DNA from: Rhizobium sp. SSA_523
GTDB taxonomy: Bacteria; Pseudomonadota; Alphaproteobacteria; Rhizobiales; Rhizobiaceae
NCBI RefSeq assembly: GCF_030435705.1
Contig: NZ_CP129382.1
Span: 2,046,001-2,110,000, forward strand
Length of the DNA stretch: 64,000 nt
Direction of reading: 5' to 3'
Positions 42,770-50,815 of this stretch are shown here, in pieces. The notes below the pieces were generated by a model. The model was not told the origin of the DNA and did not search any database. It was given only the letters and a program-made list of their open reading frames with translations. The stretch's first letter is position 1; each line of letters starts with the position of its first letter. A program made the position numbers and the translations under genes.

Positions 42770-42783
42770 TCTTATAACATACG
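42763..42783 (+). promoter_or_regulatory. Candidate Zur box before the CobW gene
   Basis: This 21-bp imperfect palindrome matches 7 of 10 position pairs. The right half, TATAACATACG, resembles the TATAACAT core of alphaproteobacterial Zur sites. It overlaps the creatininase stop and lies about 95 bases before the CobW start. Zinc-dependent repression is inferred, not demonstrated. Confidence 0.5.
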
Positions 42784-42876
42784 AAAGCCTTTGAACTGCT
42801 GCAGCGATGGCCTTATATGAACGCCAACCGCTGCCACCTTCACGTCCTCGCAGCGCCCCACCGTCCGGAGGTTCCC

Positions 42877-43986
42877 ATGGCCGACACCGCCCCCCAGAAG
42901 CCCGTTCCCGTGACCGTTCTGACCGGTTATCTCGGCGCCGGCAAGACGACGCTTCTGAATCGCATCCTCTCCGAAAGCCACGGCAAGAAATACGCCGTCA
43001 TCGTCAACGAATTCGGCGAGATCGGCATCGACAATGATCTGATCGTCGAATCCGACGAGGAAATCTACGAAATGAACAATGGCTGCGTCTGCTGCACCGT
43101 TCGCGGCGACCTCATCCGCGTGGTGGAAGGCCTGATGCGCCGGCCCGGCCGGTTCGACGGCATCATCGTCGAAACCACCGGCCTTGCCGATCCCGTACCG
43201 GTCGCCCAGACCTTCTTCATGGATGACGACGTGCGCGCCAAGACCGAGCTCGACGCCGTTGTGGCGCTGGTGGATGCCAAGCACCTGCCGCTTCGCCTGA
43301 AGGACAGCCGCGAGGCGGAAGACCAGATCGCCTTCGCCGATGTCGTCGTGGTCAACAAGACCGACCTCGTGACGCCCGAGGAGCTTTCCCTGATCGAGGA
43401 GATCGTCCGCGCCATCAACCCGACCGCGCGCATCTACAAGACGACCCGTTCCGGCGTGGACCTGGCCCGCGTTCTCGACCAGGGTGCCTTCAACCTGGAA
43501 CGTGCGCTGGAAAACGATCCGCATTTCCTGGAGCATGGGCATGAAGACCATGTCTGCGGCCCGGACTGCGACCATCACGACCACGATCACGCCCACGGCC
43601 ACGACCACCATCATCACCATGATCATGATCACGGGCACGATCATGGGCATCACCACCATGCCGCGCCGTCTGCCATTCACGATGTGACGGTCAAGTCGAT
43701 CTCGCTGCGGGGCGGCGAGATGAACCCGGAGCGGTTCTTCCCCTGGATCCAGAAGATCACCCAGACCGACGGGCCGAATATTCTCCGTCTCAAGGGCATT
43801 ATCGCCTTCAAGGGCGATGAGGAACGTTATGTGGTGCAAGGCGTCCACATGATCATCGAGGGCGATCACCAGCGCGCCTGGAAGCCGGATGAGAAGCGCG
43901 AGAGCCGTCTCGTCTTCATCGGCCGCGATCTTGACCGCGAGAAGATTGAAAAGAGCTTCCTCGCCTGCCAGGCAGACCAAGCCTGA
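42877..43986 (+). CDS. CobW/ZNG-type zinc-chaperone GTPase
   Basis: This 369-aa G3E GTPase has Walker A GYLGAGKT (17-24), the metal motif CVCC (70-73), the guanine motif NKTD (160-163), and a His/Asp-rich metal-binding stretch (about 220-262). A CobW C-terminal domain follows. Such proteins deliver zinc (or cobalt) to target enzymes, especially under zinc limitation. ATG 42877 is preceded by GGAG. An upstream in-frame ATG (42817) adds 20 residues without family match. It shares one base with the WD40 gene start and lies behind a Zur-like site. Confidence 0.93.
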   Translation: MADTAPQKPVPVTVLTGYLGAGKTTLLNRILSESHGKKYAVIVNEFGEIGIDNDLIVESDEEIYEMNNGCVCCTVRGDLIRVVEGLMRRPGRFDGIIVETTGLADPVPVAQTFFMDDDVRAKTELDAVVALVDAKHLPLRLKDSREAEDQIAFADVVVVNKTDLVTPEELSLIEEIVRAINPTARIYKTTRSGVDLARVLDQGAFNLERALENDPHFLEHGHEDHVCGPDCDHHDHDHAHGHDHHHHHDHDHGHDHGHHHHAAPSAIHDVTVKSISLRGGEMNPERFFPWIQKITQTDGPNILRLKGIIAFKGDEERYVVQGVHMIIEGDHQRAWKPDEKRESRLVFIGRDLDREKIEKSFLACQADQA

Positions 43987-44972
43987 TGCCGACGGTTGCC
44001 CCGCTCGATCTGGAAGGTCATGTCGTCGCTGCGCATTTCCTCGGCGACGTGCCCTTCTTCTCCCAGGCCTCCGGCGAGATCCGCCGGCTGGACAATGGCG
44101 AAAAGGTTACCGAGGCGCATGACGGCCTTCTGACCTGCATCAAGGATCCGTTCAGCAATTCGCTGCTGTCCGGCGGCGAAGACGGCAAGGTCATGCGCAT
44201 TGCCGCCGATGGAAGCGCAAGGCAGATTGCCGAGGCGCCCCGCAAATGGATCCAGGTTCTGGCCGGCGGTCCGCAGGGCGCGGTGGCCTATGCCACCGGC
44301 AAGGCAAGCGTTGTGGTTCTCGCCGATGGCACTGTGAAGGAATTTGCCGAGGAACGCACGGTGGAGGCGCTTGCCTTTGCACCGAAGGGCCTGCGGATTG
44401 CCGCGGCACGCTACAACGGCGTCTCGCTGCACTGGGTCAATACCAGCGCCCCCTTCACCGATCTGGACTGGAAGGGCGCCCATAACGGCGTGACCTTCTC
44501 GCCGGACGGGCGCTTCCTGGTCACCACCATGCAGGAGAACGCCCTGCATGGCTGGAAGCTGGACGGCAAGGCCGGCGAAGCGCGTCACATGCGCATGACC
44601 GGCTATCCCGCCAAGGTCAAATCCTATTCCTGGTCGCCGAAAGGCAAGTGGCTGGCAACCTCCGGCGCGCCGGCGGCCATTGTCTGGCCCTTTTCCGCCA
44701 AGGATGGGCCGATGGGCAAGGCGCCTCTGGAGCTCGGCACGCGGGCCAATATCATGGCCACCTGCGTTGCCTTCCACCCGGCCGAAGAGGTTCTGGCGAT
44801 CGGCTTTGTCGATGGCATGATTCTCGGTGTCAGGCTGGCCGATGGCAAGGAAGCCATCCTCCGCCGGCCCGGCAAGGGCGCCATCACCGCCATGAGCTGG
44901 AGCAGCAATGGCAAGCTTGTCGCCTTCGGCTCCGATGCCGGCGATTGCGGCGTGATCGACATCTCGGCGTAA
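43986..44972 (+). CDS. WD40-repeat protein coupled to CobW
   Basis: This 328-aa protein appears to form a beta-propeller. Repeat cores are visible (for example GVTFSPDGRFLVTTM and AFHPAEEVLAIGFVDG). There is no signal peptide, so it is cytoplasmic. The start overlaps the CobW stop (TGATG), which implies translational coupling and a shared task. From memory, alphaproteobacterial CobW genes are often followed by such a protein. A role as a scaffold or metal-target adaptor is inference. Confidence 0.88.
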   Translation: MPTVAPLDLEGHVVAAHFLGDVPFFSQASGEIRRLDNGEKVTEAHDGLLTCIKDPFSNSLLSGGEDGKVMRIAADGSARQIAEAPRKWIQVLAGGPQGAVAYATGKASVVVLADGTVKEFAEERTVEALAFAPKGLRIAAARYNGVSLHWVNTSAPFTDLDWKGAHNGVTFSPDGRFLVTTMQENALHGWKLDGKAGEARHMRMTGYPAKVKSYSWSPKGKWLATSGAPAAIVWPFSAKDGPMGKAPLELGTRANIMATCVAFHPAEEVLAIGFVDGMILGVRLADGKEAILRRPGKGAITAMSWSSNGKLVAFGSDAGDCGVIDISA

Positions 44973-44983
44973 TGGCATTTCGG

Positions 44984-45007
44984 CCGGTGGGTGGAATTCC
45001 CCACCGG
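44984..45007. terminator. Hairpin between convergent WD40 and SDR genes
   Basis: CCGGTGGG pairs with CCCACCGG around an eight-base loop. No strong T-tract follows on either strand, so termination is only plausible. Confidence 0.4.
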
Positions 45008-45014
45008 ACGCCCG

Positions 45015-45710
45015 CTACTCCGTGTAGATCATCTTCTTCGACATGCCGCCGTCGATCACCAGGACCTGGCCGGTCGTGAAAGCGGCGGTGGAGAGGTAGA
45101 GAATGGCGTCGGCGATATCCGCCGGCCGGCCGACACGCCCGGCCGGATGCTGGGCATGATCCTCGGGCCGCAGATCCGCATCCTCCTGCGCGATCCAGCC
45201 CGGCGCAACCGCATTGACGCGGATGTCCGGGCCGAGGCTCACGGCAAGCGCATGGGTAAGCGCCACCAGCCCGCCCTTCGATGCCGCATAGGCTTCGGTC
45301 TGCTTCTCCGACATGAAGGCTCGGGTGGAGGTCATGTTGACGATGCTGGCGCCCTCGCCCATCAGGGGCACGGCCGAGCGGGTCATCAGGAAAGCACCGG
45401 TCAGGTGGCTATCGGTGACCTGCCGCCATGCCTCCAGCGAAAGCTCCGCAATGGGTCCATTGGCGGGACCCGCAATGCCGGCATTGTTCACCAGCAGATC
45501 CAGGCTTTCCCAGCCCAACTCGGCAAAGGCGCCGATGACGGAGGCCTCGTTGCCGACATCGCAGAAGATGTGGCGAACGCCTGAATCCTGCAGGTCCTGC
45601 GCCGTATCCTTCATGTCGAAGGAGGCAACCGCATAGCCCGCCGCCCGCAGCGAGCGACAAATCTGCGTGCCGATAAGGCCGGCACCACCTGTGACGATAG
45701 CGTGTTTCAT
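45015..45710 (-). CDS. Short-chain dehydrogenase/reductase
   Basis: This 231-aa SDR has the cofactor motif TGGAGLIG at the N-terminus, NNAG near residue 95, and the active-site set Ser (NMTST) and YxxxK (YAASK near residue 160). The C-terminus is GQVLVIDGGMSKKM. It is complete and cytoplasmic. It probably uses NAD(P)H on an alcohol or carbonyl substrate. The substrate is unknown. Confidence 0.9.
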   Translation of the reverse strand: MKHAIVTGGAGLIGTQICRSLRAAGYAVASFDMKDTAQDLQDSGVRHIFCDVGNEASVIGAFAELGWESLDLLVNNAGIAGPANGPIAELSLEAWRQVTDSHLTGAFLMTRSAVPLMGEGASIVNMTSTRAFMSEKQTEAYAASKGGLVALTHALAVSLGPDIRVNAVAPGWIAQEDADLRPEDHAQHPAGRVGRPADIADAILYLSTAAFTTGQVLVIDGGMSKKMIYTE

Positions 45711-45795
45711 GCGTCCTGAGATAGGCGAGGTGGAGGAGCTGTAAAGACCGGAATGGCACCATGGCTAAACACGAGGCCTCGCCGGTCCCGGACAA

Positions 45796-46887
45796 TCATG
45801 CCTGACGGACGGCGCCGATGATATCGGACAGCAGGGCGTGCAGGCGGTCGCGATAGCCATTGGCGGCCGAGGGCGAATCCGATTCCGAGGTCATGGTGAC
45901 GGTCAGACCCAGGCTCGGAACGATATAGAGCATCTGGCCGCCATAGCCCCAGGCGAACCGGACCTCTTCGCCGCCAATGGTCTTGAGAAACCAGCCATAG
46001 CCATAGCCATCGCCGGAATATTTCGAACTCGTGCGCTGCTTCCACGACTCGGCAATCCAGGCCTCCGGCACCAGCTGGACGCCCTCCGCGGTCTTGCCGT
46101 TTCGCCGATAGAGTTCGCCGAACGCATGCAGCGAGCGGCTGGTCATGGCCATCTGGTTACCGCCGATATGGATGCCCTGCGGATCGCGCGACCAGGAGCC
46201 GATGCGAAAACCGTCAAGCGGCGCGAACCACTCCTGGGCGAGCTTCAGGGTCGGCTTCCGGCCGGTCCTTGTCAGGATGGCCGAGAGGAGATGCGTCGAG
46301 GCCGTGGCATAGACCATCCGGCCACCCGGATCGGTTACGAAATCATCCGAAAGCGTGAACCGAACCCAGTTGCGGCTGGCCACCAGCCTTGCATAGCTCG
46401 GCTCCAGCCCGGATTGCATCGACAAAAGATGGCCGATCGTCACCCGCTTCAGCCGCGGATCCGGTGCATCCGGCAGGTCGGCCGCCAGAAGATCCGCCAC
46501 CGGCTGGTCGACCCCTTCAAGCAGACCGCGCTCGATGGCCATGCCGACCATGGCCGATATGATCGATTTGGAGGCGGATTTGATATTGGTGGAATCGGAC
46601 GGCGCGTGGCCGTGATAGCCGCGCTCGGCCAGGCGCTCCCCCTGCCGGCTGACGATGACCGCCTTCAAAGGCGGCAGCCGTTCGCCCCGCGCAAGCGTAT
46701 CCGCCAGGGTCTGGCTCGGGGCCGGCGGCGATGGTTCGGCCTGTGGCGCGGCAGGCTCCGGCCCGGGGTCCGACCCGGCGCCAGGGGCGGGCGGCTCCTG
46801 CGCGGCCAGGATGGCGGGTGCGGCAGCGGTCAGCGGCAGGGACAGGGTGAGCGGCAGAGAGAGGGAAAAGGATCGTCGTGTCAGCAT
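45796..46887 (-). CDS. Serine hydrolase of the beta-lactamase / 6-aminohexanoate-dimer hydrolase family
   Basis: This 363-aa exported protein has an N-terminal signal (MLTRRSFSLSLPLTLSLPLT, then AAAPAILAAQ; the RR pair gives a Tat-like look) and a Pro/Ala-rich linker to about residue 65. The catalytic SxxK motif is SASK (in NIKSASKSIISAMVG). The second motif region is YATASTHLLSAIL and the C-terminal motif is in WGYGGQMLYIVP. Members include esterases, D-aminopeptidases and nylon-oligomer hydrolases. A true beta-lactamase role is not indicated. Confidence 0.88.
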   Translation of the reverse strand: MLTRRSFSLSLPLTLSLPLTAAAPAILAAQEPPAPGAGSDPGPEPAAPQAEPSPPAPSQTLADTLARGERLPPLKAVIVSRQGERLAERGYHGHAPSDSTNIKSASKSIISAMVGMAIERGLLEGVDQPVADLLAADLPDAPDPRLKRVTIGHLLSMQSGLEPSYARLVASRNWVRFTLSDDFVTDPGGRMVYATASTHLLSAILTRTGRKPTLKLAQEWFAPLDGFRIGSWSRDPQGIHIGGNQMAMTSRSLHAFGELYRRNGKTAEGVQLVPEAWIAESWKQRTSSKYSGDGYGYGWFLKTIGGEEVRFAWGYGGQMLYIVPSLGLTVTMTSESDSPSAANGYRDRLHALLSDIIGAVRQA

Positions 46888-47304
46888 GTCCTAGAGATAG
46901 ACTCTCCAGCAAAAGCCGCCACATCTGCAGGCGCGATGTCACGGCCTTGTGAAACCGGGACCAAAGGGTGTGACGGTTCGGGACGATCATCCGCCGGGGA
47001 AACCGCCTGCCGGAGTGGGTTTGCGAGACGGAGACCGGCGCAGCCAGGCGCCGATCCCCGTCCCTCCCCTCACCTGAAGAAGCCAGCCACGGCCCCGAAC
47101 GCCCCCATCCGGACAATTCTTCAGCGAGGTAGGCCCGCCCCCCGCAAGGCCCCCTATTTCACCGGGTTCACGTCTCCGCATGACCGCAGGCATTGCAAAG
47201 CGGGACGGCGAGGATCTGAGCCGCATCTGCCGACAGACCCGCTCCGATGTCCGAGCCAGATCCAGATTTGACGGTCTGGACCGGAGAGGCTCGAACCGTC
47301 GCGA
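46888..47304. other. Non-coding spacer before the second palindromic repeat
   Basis: A 417-base stretch upstream of the serine hydrolase gene with no supported gene. It should contain that gene's promoter, which I could not pin down. Confidence 0.4.
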
Positions 47305-47414
47305 CCTGGAGAGCATTTCCGGTGAAAACGGGATCACCCGAAATGCTCTATCTCTCTGTCTTCGCGCAGTCCGGTTGCAAAACCGCCGACGCAGTTTTGC
47401 TGGACCTGCTCTAG
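47305..47414 (-). repeat. Composite palindromic intergenic repeat, copy 2
   Basis: This is a near-copy of the element at 21336-21443, with about eight substitutions and a two-base insertion near its left end. The GAGCATTTC/GAAATGCTC pair and the GGTTGCAAAACCG module are both kept. Its right end (CTGCTCTAG) contains the stop codon of ompW. Confidence 0.88.
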
Positions 47415-48103
47415 AAGCGGTAGGTCACACCGGCGCCGATCAGCCAGGGATCAAGCTTGGCCTTGCCGGACAAGGGCCCCAGCGTCGAGTGATTGGCGCT
47501 CCAATCCGTTTCGAGGAAGAGCTTCTTGACGTCGACGTTCAGGCCCCAATGGTCATCGATCATGTAATCGAAGCCGACTTGCAGCGCCGCGCCGACATGG
47601 TGATCCACCTTCAGATTGCTGAAGCCCGGCTTTTCCGTCTCATTGTAGAAGAAGGTGTAGTTGATGCCCGCGCCGACATAGGGTTTGAAGGCGCCGAAAT
47701 CGTCGAAATGATATTGCAGCGTCAGCGTCGGCGGCAGGATCCAGGTCTTGCCGACATTCACCCCGGCCAGCGAACCGGCGCCGGAAATCTTCGAGCTGGT
47801 GGTTCCGAGAATGAGTTCAGCTGCGATATTGTCGGTGAAGAAGTAGGAAATATCCAGTTCCGGCGTGATGGAATTCGAATATTGCAGGTCGGACCCGGCA
47901 ACGCCGTTCACCGAACCCTCGTCATTCGGGATGACGCCTAGGGCGCGCACGCGGATCTGCCAGGGGCTTTTGGAGGCAGCGACCGCCTCTTCCGCCGCCG
48001 GTGCGGGCGCGAGCGGCGCCATATCCGCAGCGTGAACTTGCCCCGACAGAAGAACTGTTGCCGCACCCAGCAAAGCCCCCAGGGCTGGCCCGTTCTTGAT
48101 CAT
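47411..48103 (-). CDS. ompW: OmpW-family outer membrane protein
   Basis: This 230-aa beta-barrel porin has a signal peptide (LGALLGAATVLLSGQVHA, cleavage near 25). The barrel strands are visible as alternating patterns, ending in the outer-membrane Phe (GAGVTYRF). Family members form small hydrophobic channels. AAGGAGAG precedes the ATG. Two FNR/FixK-type sites lie 68-101 bases upstream, and OmpW is a known FNR target in enterobacteria, so induction at low oxygen is a testable inference. The stop codon lies in repeat copy 2. Confidence 0.93.
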   Translation of the reverse strand: MIKNGPALGALLGAATVLLSGQVHAADMAPLAPAPAAEEAVAASKSPWQIRVRALGVIPNDEGSVNGVAGSDLQYSNSITPELDISYFFTDNIAAELILGTTSSKISGAGSLAGVNVGKTWILPPTLTLQYHFDDFGAFKPYVGAGINYTFFYNETEKPGFSNLKVDHHVGAALQVGFDYMIDDHWGLNVDVKKLFLETDWSANHSTLGPLSGKAKLDPWLIGAGVTYRF

Positions 48104-48170
48104 GTCACTCTCCTTGCAAAACATTAGCCAATGAATGCAGGGAGGATAGCCAAGGCGCCGGGGCCGGCGG

Positions 48171-48184
48171 TTGATCCTGATCAA
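48171..48184. promoter_or_regulatory. FNR/FixK-type site 1
   Basis: TTGATCCTGATCAA is a perfect match to TTGAT-N4-ATCAA. It lies about 75 bases from the ompW start codon. Confidence 0.8.
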
Positions 48185-48190
48185 CAGCGA

Positions 48191-48204
48191 TTGACGATGG
48201 TCAA
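48191..48204. promoter_or_regulatory. FNR-type site 2
   Basis: TTGACGATGGTCAA is a perfect 5+4+5 inverted repeat with the TTGAC variant half-site. It lies 20 bp centre-to-centre from site 1, so dimers would lie on almost the same face of the helix. Confidence 0.65.
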
Positions 48205-48441
48205 GGGCAGCAGGGAATTCATCAAATCCCGAAAATACAGTGCACAAAAGCCACAGTTGCACGCACTCCCGCCACAGGTCCCGGCACCCGTGCCTGGCAC
48301 CGGAGCCCTATACGCAAGGTCCGGAGTGGGAGAGTGGAGTCTCGGCACGGCACACGCGAGGGCGCCCCTCGCCGTCAGGCAGAGAGGGGCGCAGGAGTAG
48401 CGCAGCAGGAGGGGCGCATGCAGGAGTAGCGCGGGCGGACA

Positions 48442-49068
48442 TCAGGCGGCGCGGCGGGGCAAGGCGCCCGGCTCGTTGCGCGGCAAGGCACGCGGGACGG
48501 CGCGGGAGAGCTTGCGGCCGCTGGCGACCAGCATGCCGGCAGCACCGGCAAGCCAGCCTTCCTTCAGTTCGAGCGCCAGAAAGCGGTCGCGGGCGAAGGG
48601 GCCGGGCATCAGGAGATGCTGGGCCTTTTCCGCAAAGAAGCCGAATCGCTCGTAATAGGGCGCATCCCCCACAAGCAGGATCGCCCCATGTCCGCGCGCC
48701 CGCGCTTCGGCGATCGCCGCGCGCATCAGGGCCCCGCCGATTCCCTTGCCTTCATGCGCCTGGTCGACGGCCAGCGGGCCGAGCAGCAGGGCTTCCACGG
48801 GCCGGCCGGAGGCGGAAATCCCGGCTTCGACATTCCACAGCCGCACCGTGCCGATCACATGGCCCTGCAGATCGCGGGCCACCAGGGCGAGGCCGGCCGC
48901 CGGCACGCGGCCGCGGCGAAGCTTTTCCGACGACTTCTTCCGGCGGTCCCGGCCCATGGCGCGATCGAGAAGGTTTTCCCGGGCCACGACATCAGCCGGC
49001 GTCTCTTCGGAAATGACATAGGTATTCGGCGCGAACAGAGCGCGCACAGCGTTAAGAACAGCGGCCAT
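48442..49068 (-). CDS. GNAT-family N-acetyltransferase
   Basis: This 208-aa protein has the acetyl-CoA loop region around AVDQAHEGKGIGGALMRAAI (about residues 100-120) and the following GDAPYYERFGF block, typical of the YhbS-type branch. An Arg/Pro-rich C-terminal tail extends past the fold. The substrate is unknown. It is upstream of odc but separated by 87 bases and probably independent. Confidence 0.88.
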   Translation of the reverse strand: MAAVLNAVRALFAPNTYVISEETPADVVARENLLDRAMGRDRRKKSSEKLRRGRVPAAGLALVARDLQGHVIGTVRLWNVEAGISASGRPVEALLLGPLAVDQAHEGKGIGGALMRAAIAEARARGHGAILLVGDAPYYERFGFFAEKAQHLLMPGPFARDRFLALELKEGWLAGAAGMLVASGRKLSRAVPRALPRNEPGALPRRAA

Positions 49069-49155
49069 CTTGGCCTCCGAAGCTTAAGAACCGTTCAAGC
49101 GGCACAGACAATCAGGGGTGGAGCGGCTCCGGCCGGTGACCGGAGCCAGGCATGA

Positions 49156-50289
49156 TCAGATGACGTAGGCCTTCAGCGGGTCGAAGCCGTTGAAGGCGAC
49201 GGCCGAATAGGTCGTCGTATAGGCGCCGGTGCCCTCGATCAGAACTTCGTCGCCGACCGTCAGCGTGATCGGCAGCGGATACATGTTCTTCTCATAGAGC
49301 ACATCCGCCGAATCGCAGGTCGGACCGGCAATGACGCAAGCCTCCATGGCATCGCCGTCGCGCACAGTGCGGATCGGGTAGCGGATGGCTTCGTCCATGG
49401 TCTCGGCCAGGCCGCCGAACTTGCCGATATCGAGGAAAACCCATCGATGCTCGTCATTGTCCGACTTCTTCGACACCAGGACCACTTCGGCCTTGATGAC
49501 ACCTGCATTGCCCACCATGCCGCGGCCCGGCTCGATGATCGTCTTGGGCAGATTATTGCCGAAATGCTTGCGCAGTGCGGCAAAGATCGCCTGGCCATAT
49601 TCTTCCGCCGACGGGATGTCGCGCAGATACTTGGTCGGGAAGCCGCCGCCCATGTTCACCATCTGCAGGACGATGCCCTGCTTGGCGAGCTGTGCGAAGA
49701 CCCGCTTGGCATCGGCAAGGGCCGAATCCCAGGCGTCGACCTTGGTCATCTGCGAACCGACATGGAAGGAAACCCCGTAGGATTCCAGGCCGAGCTGGTG
49801 CGCATAGACCAGAACATCGACAGCCATCTGCGGCACGCAGCCGAACTTGCGCGACAGCGGCCATTCGGCGCCTTCGCCATCGGTCAGGACACGGCAGAAA
49901 ACGCGTGCGCCCGGTGCTGCGCGGGCCAGCTTTTCGACTTCCTCATGGCTGTCGACGGCAAATAGGCGCACGCCGAGTTCGAAGGCACGCGCAATATCGC
50001 GTTCCTTCTTGATCGTGTTGCCGTAGGAGATGCGGTCCGCCGTGGCGCCGGCAGCCAGTGCCATCTGGATCTCGGCCACGGAGGCGCAATCGAAGCTCGA
50101 GCCGAGCGCGGCGAGCAGCTTGAGGATTGCGGGCTCCGGATTGGCCTTCACCGCATAATAGATGGCGCTGTCCGGCAGAGCATGACGGAAGGCGGAGAAA
50201 TTGTCGCGCACGATATCGAGGTCCACGACGAGGCAAGGGCCTTCCGGGCGCTCAGTGCGGAGAAAGTCGAGAATACGAGCAGTGGTCAT
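49156..50289 (-). CDS. odc: Ornithine/lysine decarboxylase (PLP, fold III)
   Basis: This 377-aa enzyme makes putrescine from ornithine. The PLP lysine lies in YYAVKANPEPAILKLL near residue 47. The phosphate-binding Gly cluster is NMGGGFPTKY and the substrate Cys is in AGPTCDSADVLY. The C-terminal tail is VAFNGFDPLKAYVI. It matches the Odc2-like rhizobial enzyme in length. It is preceded by a 526-base leader in which a speF-type RNA is expected. Start ATG 50289 fits the family N-terminus. Confidence 0.93.
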   Translation of the reverse strand: MTTARILDFLRTERPEGPCLVVDLDIVRDNFSAFRHALPDSAIYYAVKANPEPAILKLLAALGSSFDCASVAEIQMALAAGATADRISYGNTIKKERDIARAFELGVRLFAVDSHEEVEKLARAAPGARVFCRVLTDGEGAEWPLSRKFGCVPQMAVDVLVYAHQLGLESYGVSFHVGSQMTKVDAWDSALADAKRVFAQLAKQGIVLQMVNMGGGFPTKYLRDIPSAEEYGQAIFAALRKHFGNNLPKTIIEPGRGMVGNAGVIKAEVVLVSKKSDNDEHRWVFLDIGKFGGLAETMDEAIRYPIRTVRDGDAMEACVIAGPTCDSADVLYEKNMYPLPITLTVGDEVLIEGTGAYTTTYSAVAFNGFDPLKAYVI

Positions 50290-50815
50290 CGGTGCAATCC
50301 CTTAAGCATGTTCCGGCGAACCGGAGGACAAAGGCGCATCGACAGGAGATCGCAGCCCGGCCGGTGGAAATCCCGGTGCCTCGATCACGCCTGAGAGCGC
50401 GTATAGTGAACCAACGCCCTGCCAAGAGCTTTGATCCGGCTTTGTCTGCCATGGATTGGAGGGATGAACCCAACCGCACTTCCGGCAATGATGGTGTGCC
50501 TCTTCAGTATTGCAAGCTGATGGAAAGCCTGCAGAGACCAGAAAGGCCCGCACCGTCGTTGCTTCAAGATGTCCTCGCATTTCCCGGTTGGCCGGAATAG
50601 CGACTGGAGGGGTTAGTTCCAGGTACCTTACCGTTTGCCCTCACCAATTCGAGGGTCGGCGGACACCCACAGGCACGTGCGACTTTGGGCAGCCCCGGAA
50701 ATAAGTGCATCGCCCGTCATAATCAAGTGGTTTTTTGGATGAACCGCAAATTTTGAATTGCGCATCCCCGGCGGAGCCTTCACCTAGGACCTGTGAACAA
50801 AAAAGGGGCTTTCGT
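50290..50815 (-). promoter_or_regulatory. Long odc leader: candidate site for an alphaproteobacterial speF RNA
   Basis: 526 bases lie between the divergent starts of odc and the LysR gene. Known biology: Corbino et al. described a conserved speF RNA upstream of alphaproteobacterial ornithine decarboxylase genes. I could not confirm its consensus by eye. Open frames on the minus strand here (for example 50302-50580) lack homology and are probably leader sequence. Confidence 0.4.

Larger units (their letters stand above)
48104..48441. promoter_or_regulatory. ompW promoter region
   Basis: These 338 bases carry the two FNR-like sites plus a possible -10 element TATCCT (minus strand, 48148-48143). 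Taking the nearer site at -41.5 would place the start of transcription near 48136. GCAGGAGTAGCGC is repeated near 48389-48432. Confidence 0.5.

Noticed and set aside
45796..46887. Beta-lactamase resistance gene
   Set aside because: The motifs fit the broad serine-hydrolase group, and the C-terminal WGYGGQ block points to the esterase/amidase branch.
47180..47941. 253-codon plus-strand frame across the repeat and ompW
   Set aside because: It has no homology pattern and covers the ompW gene, whose own features are clear.
50302..50580. 92-codon minus-strand frame in the odc leader with CRKCGWVHPSNPW
   Set aside because: The Cys pair hints at a zinc site, but there is no second pair, no homology and no ribosome site. 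It is more likely leader RNA.
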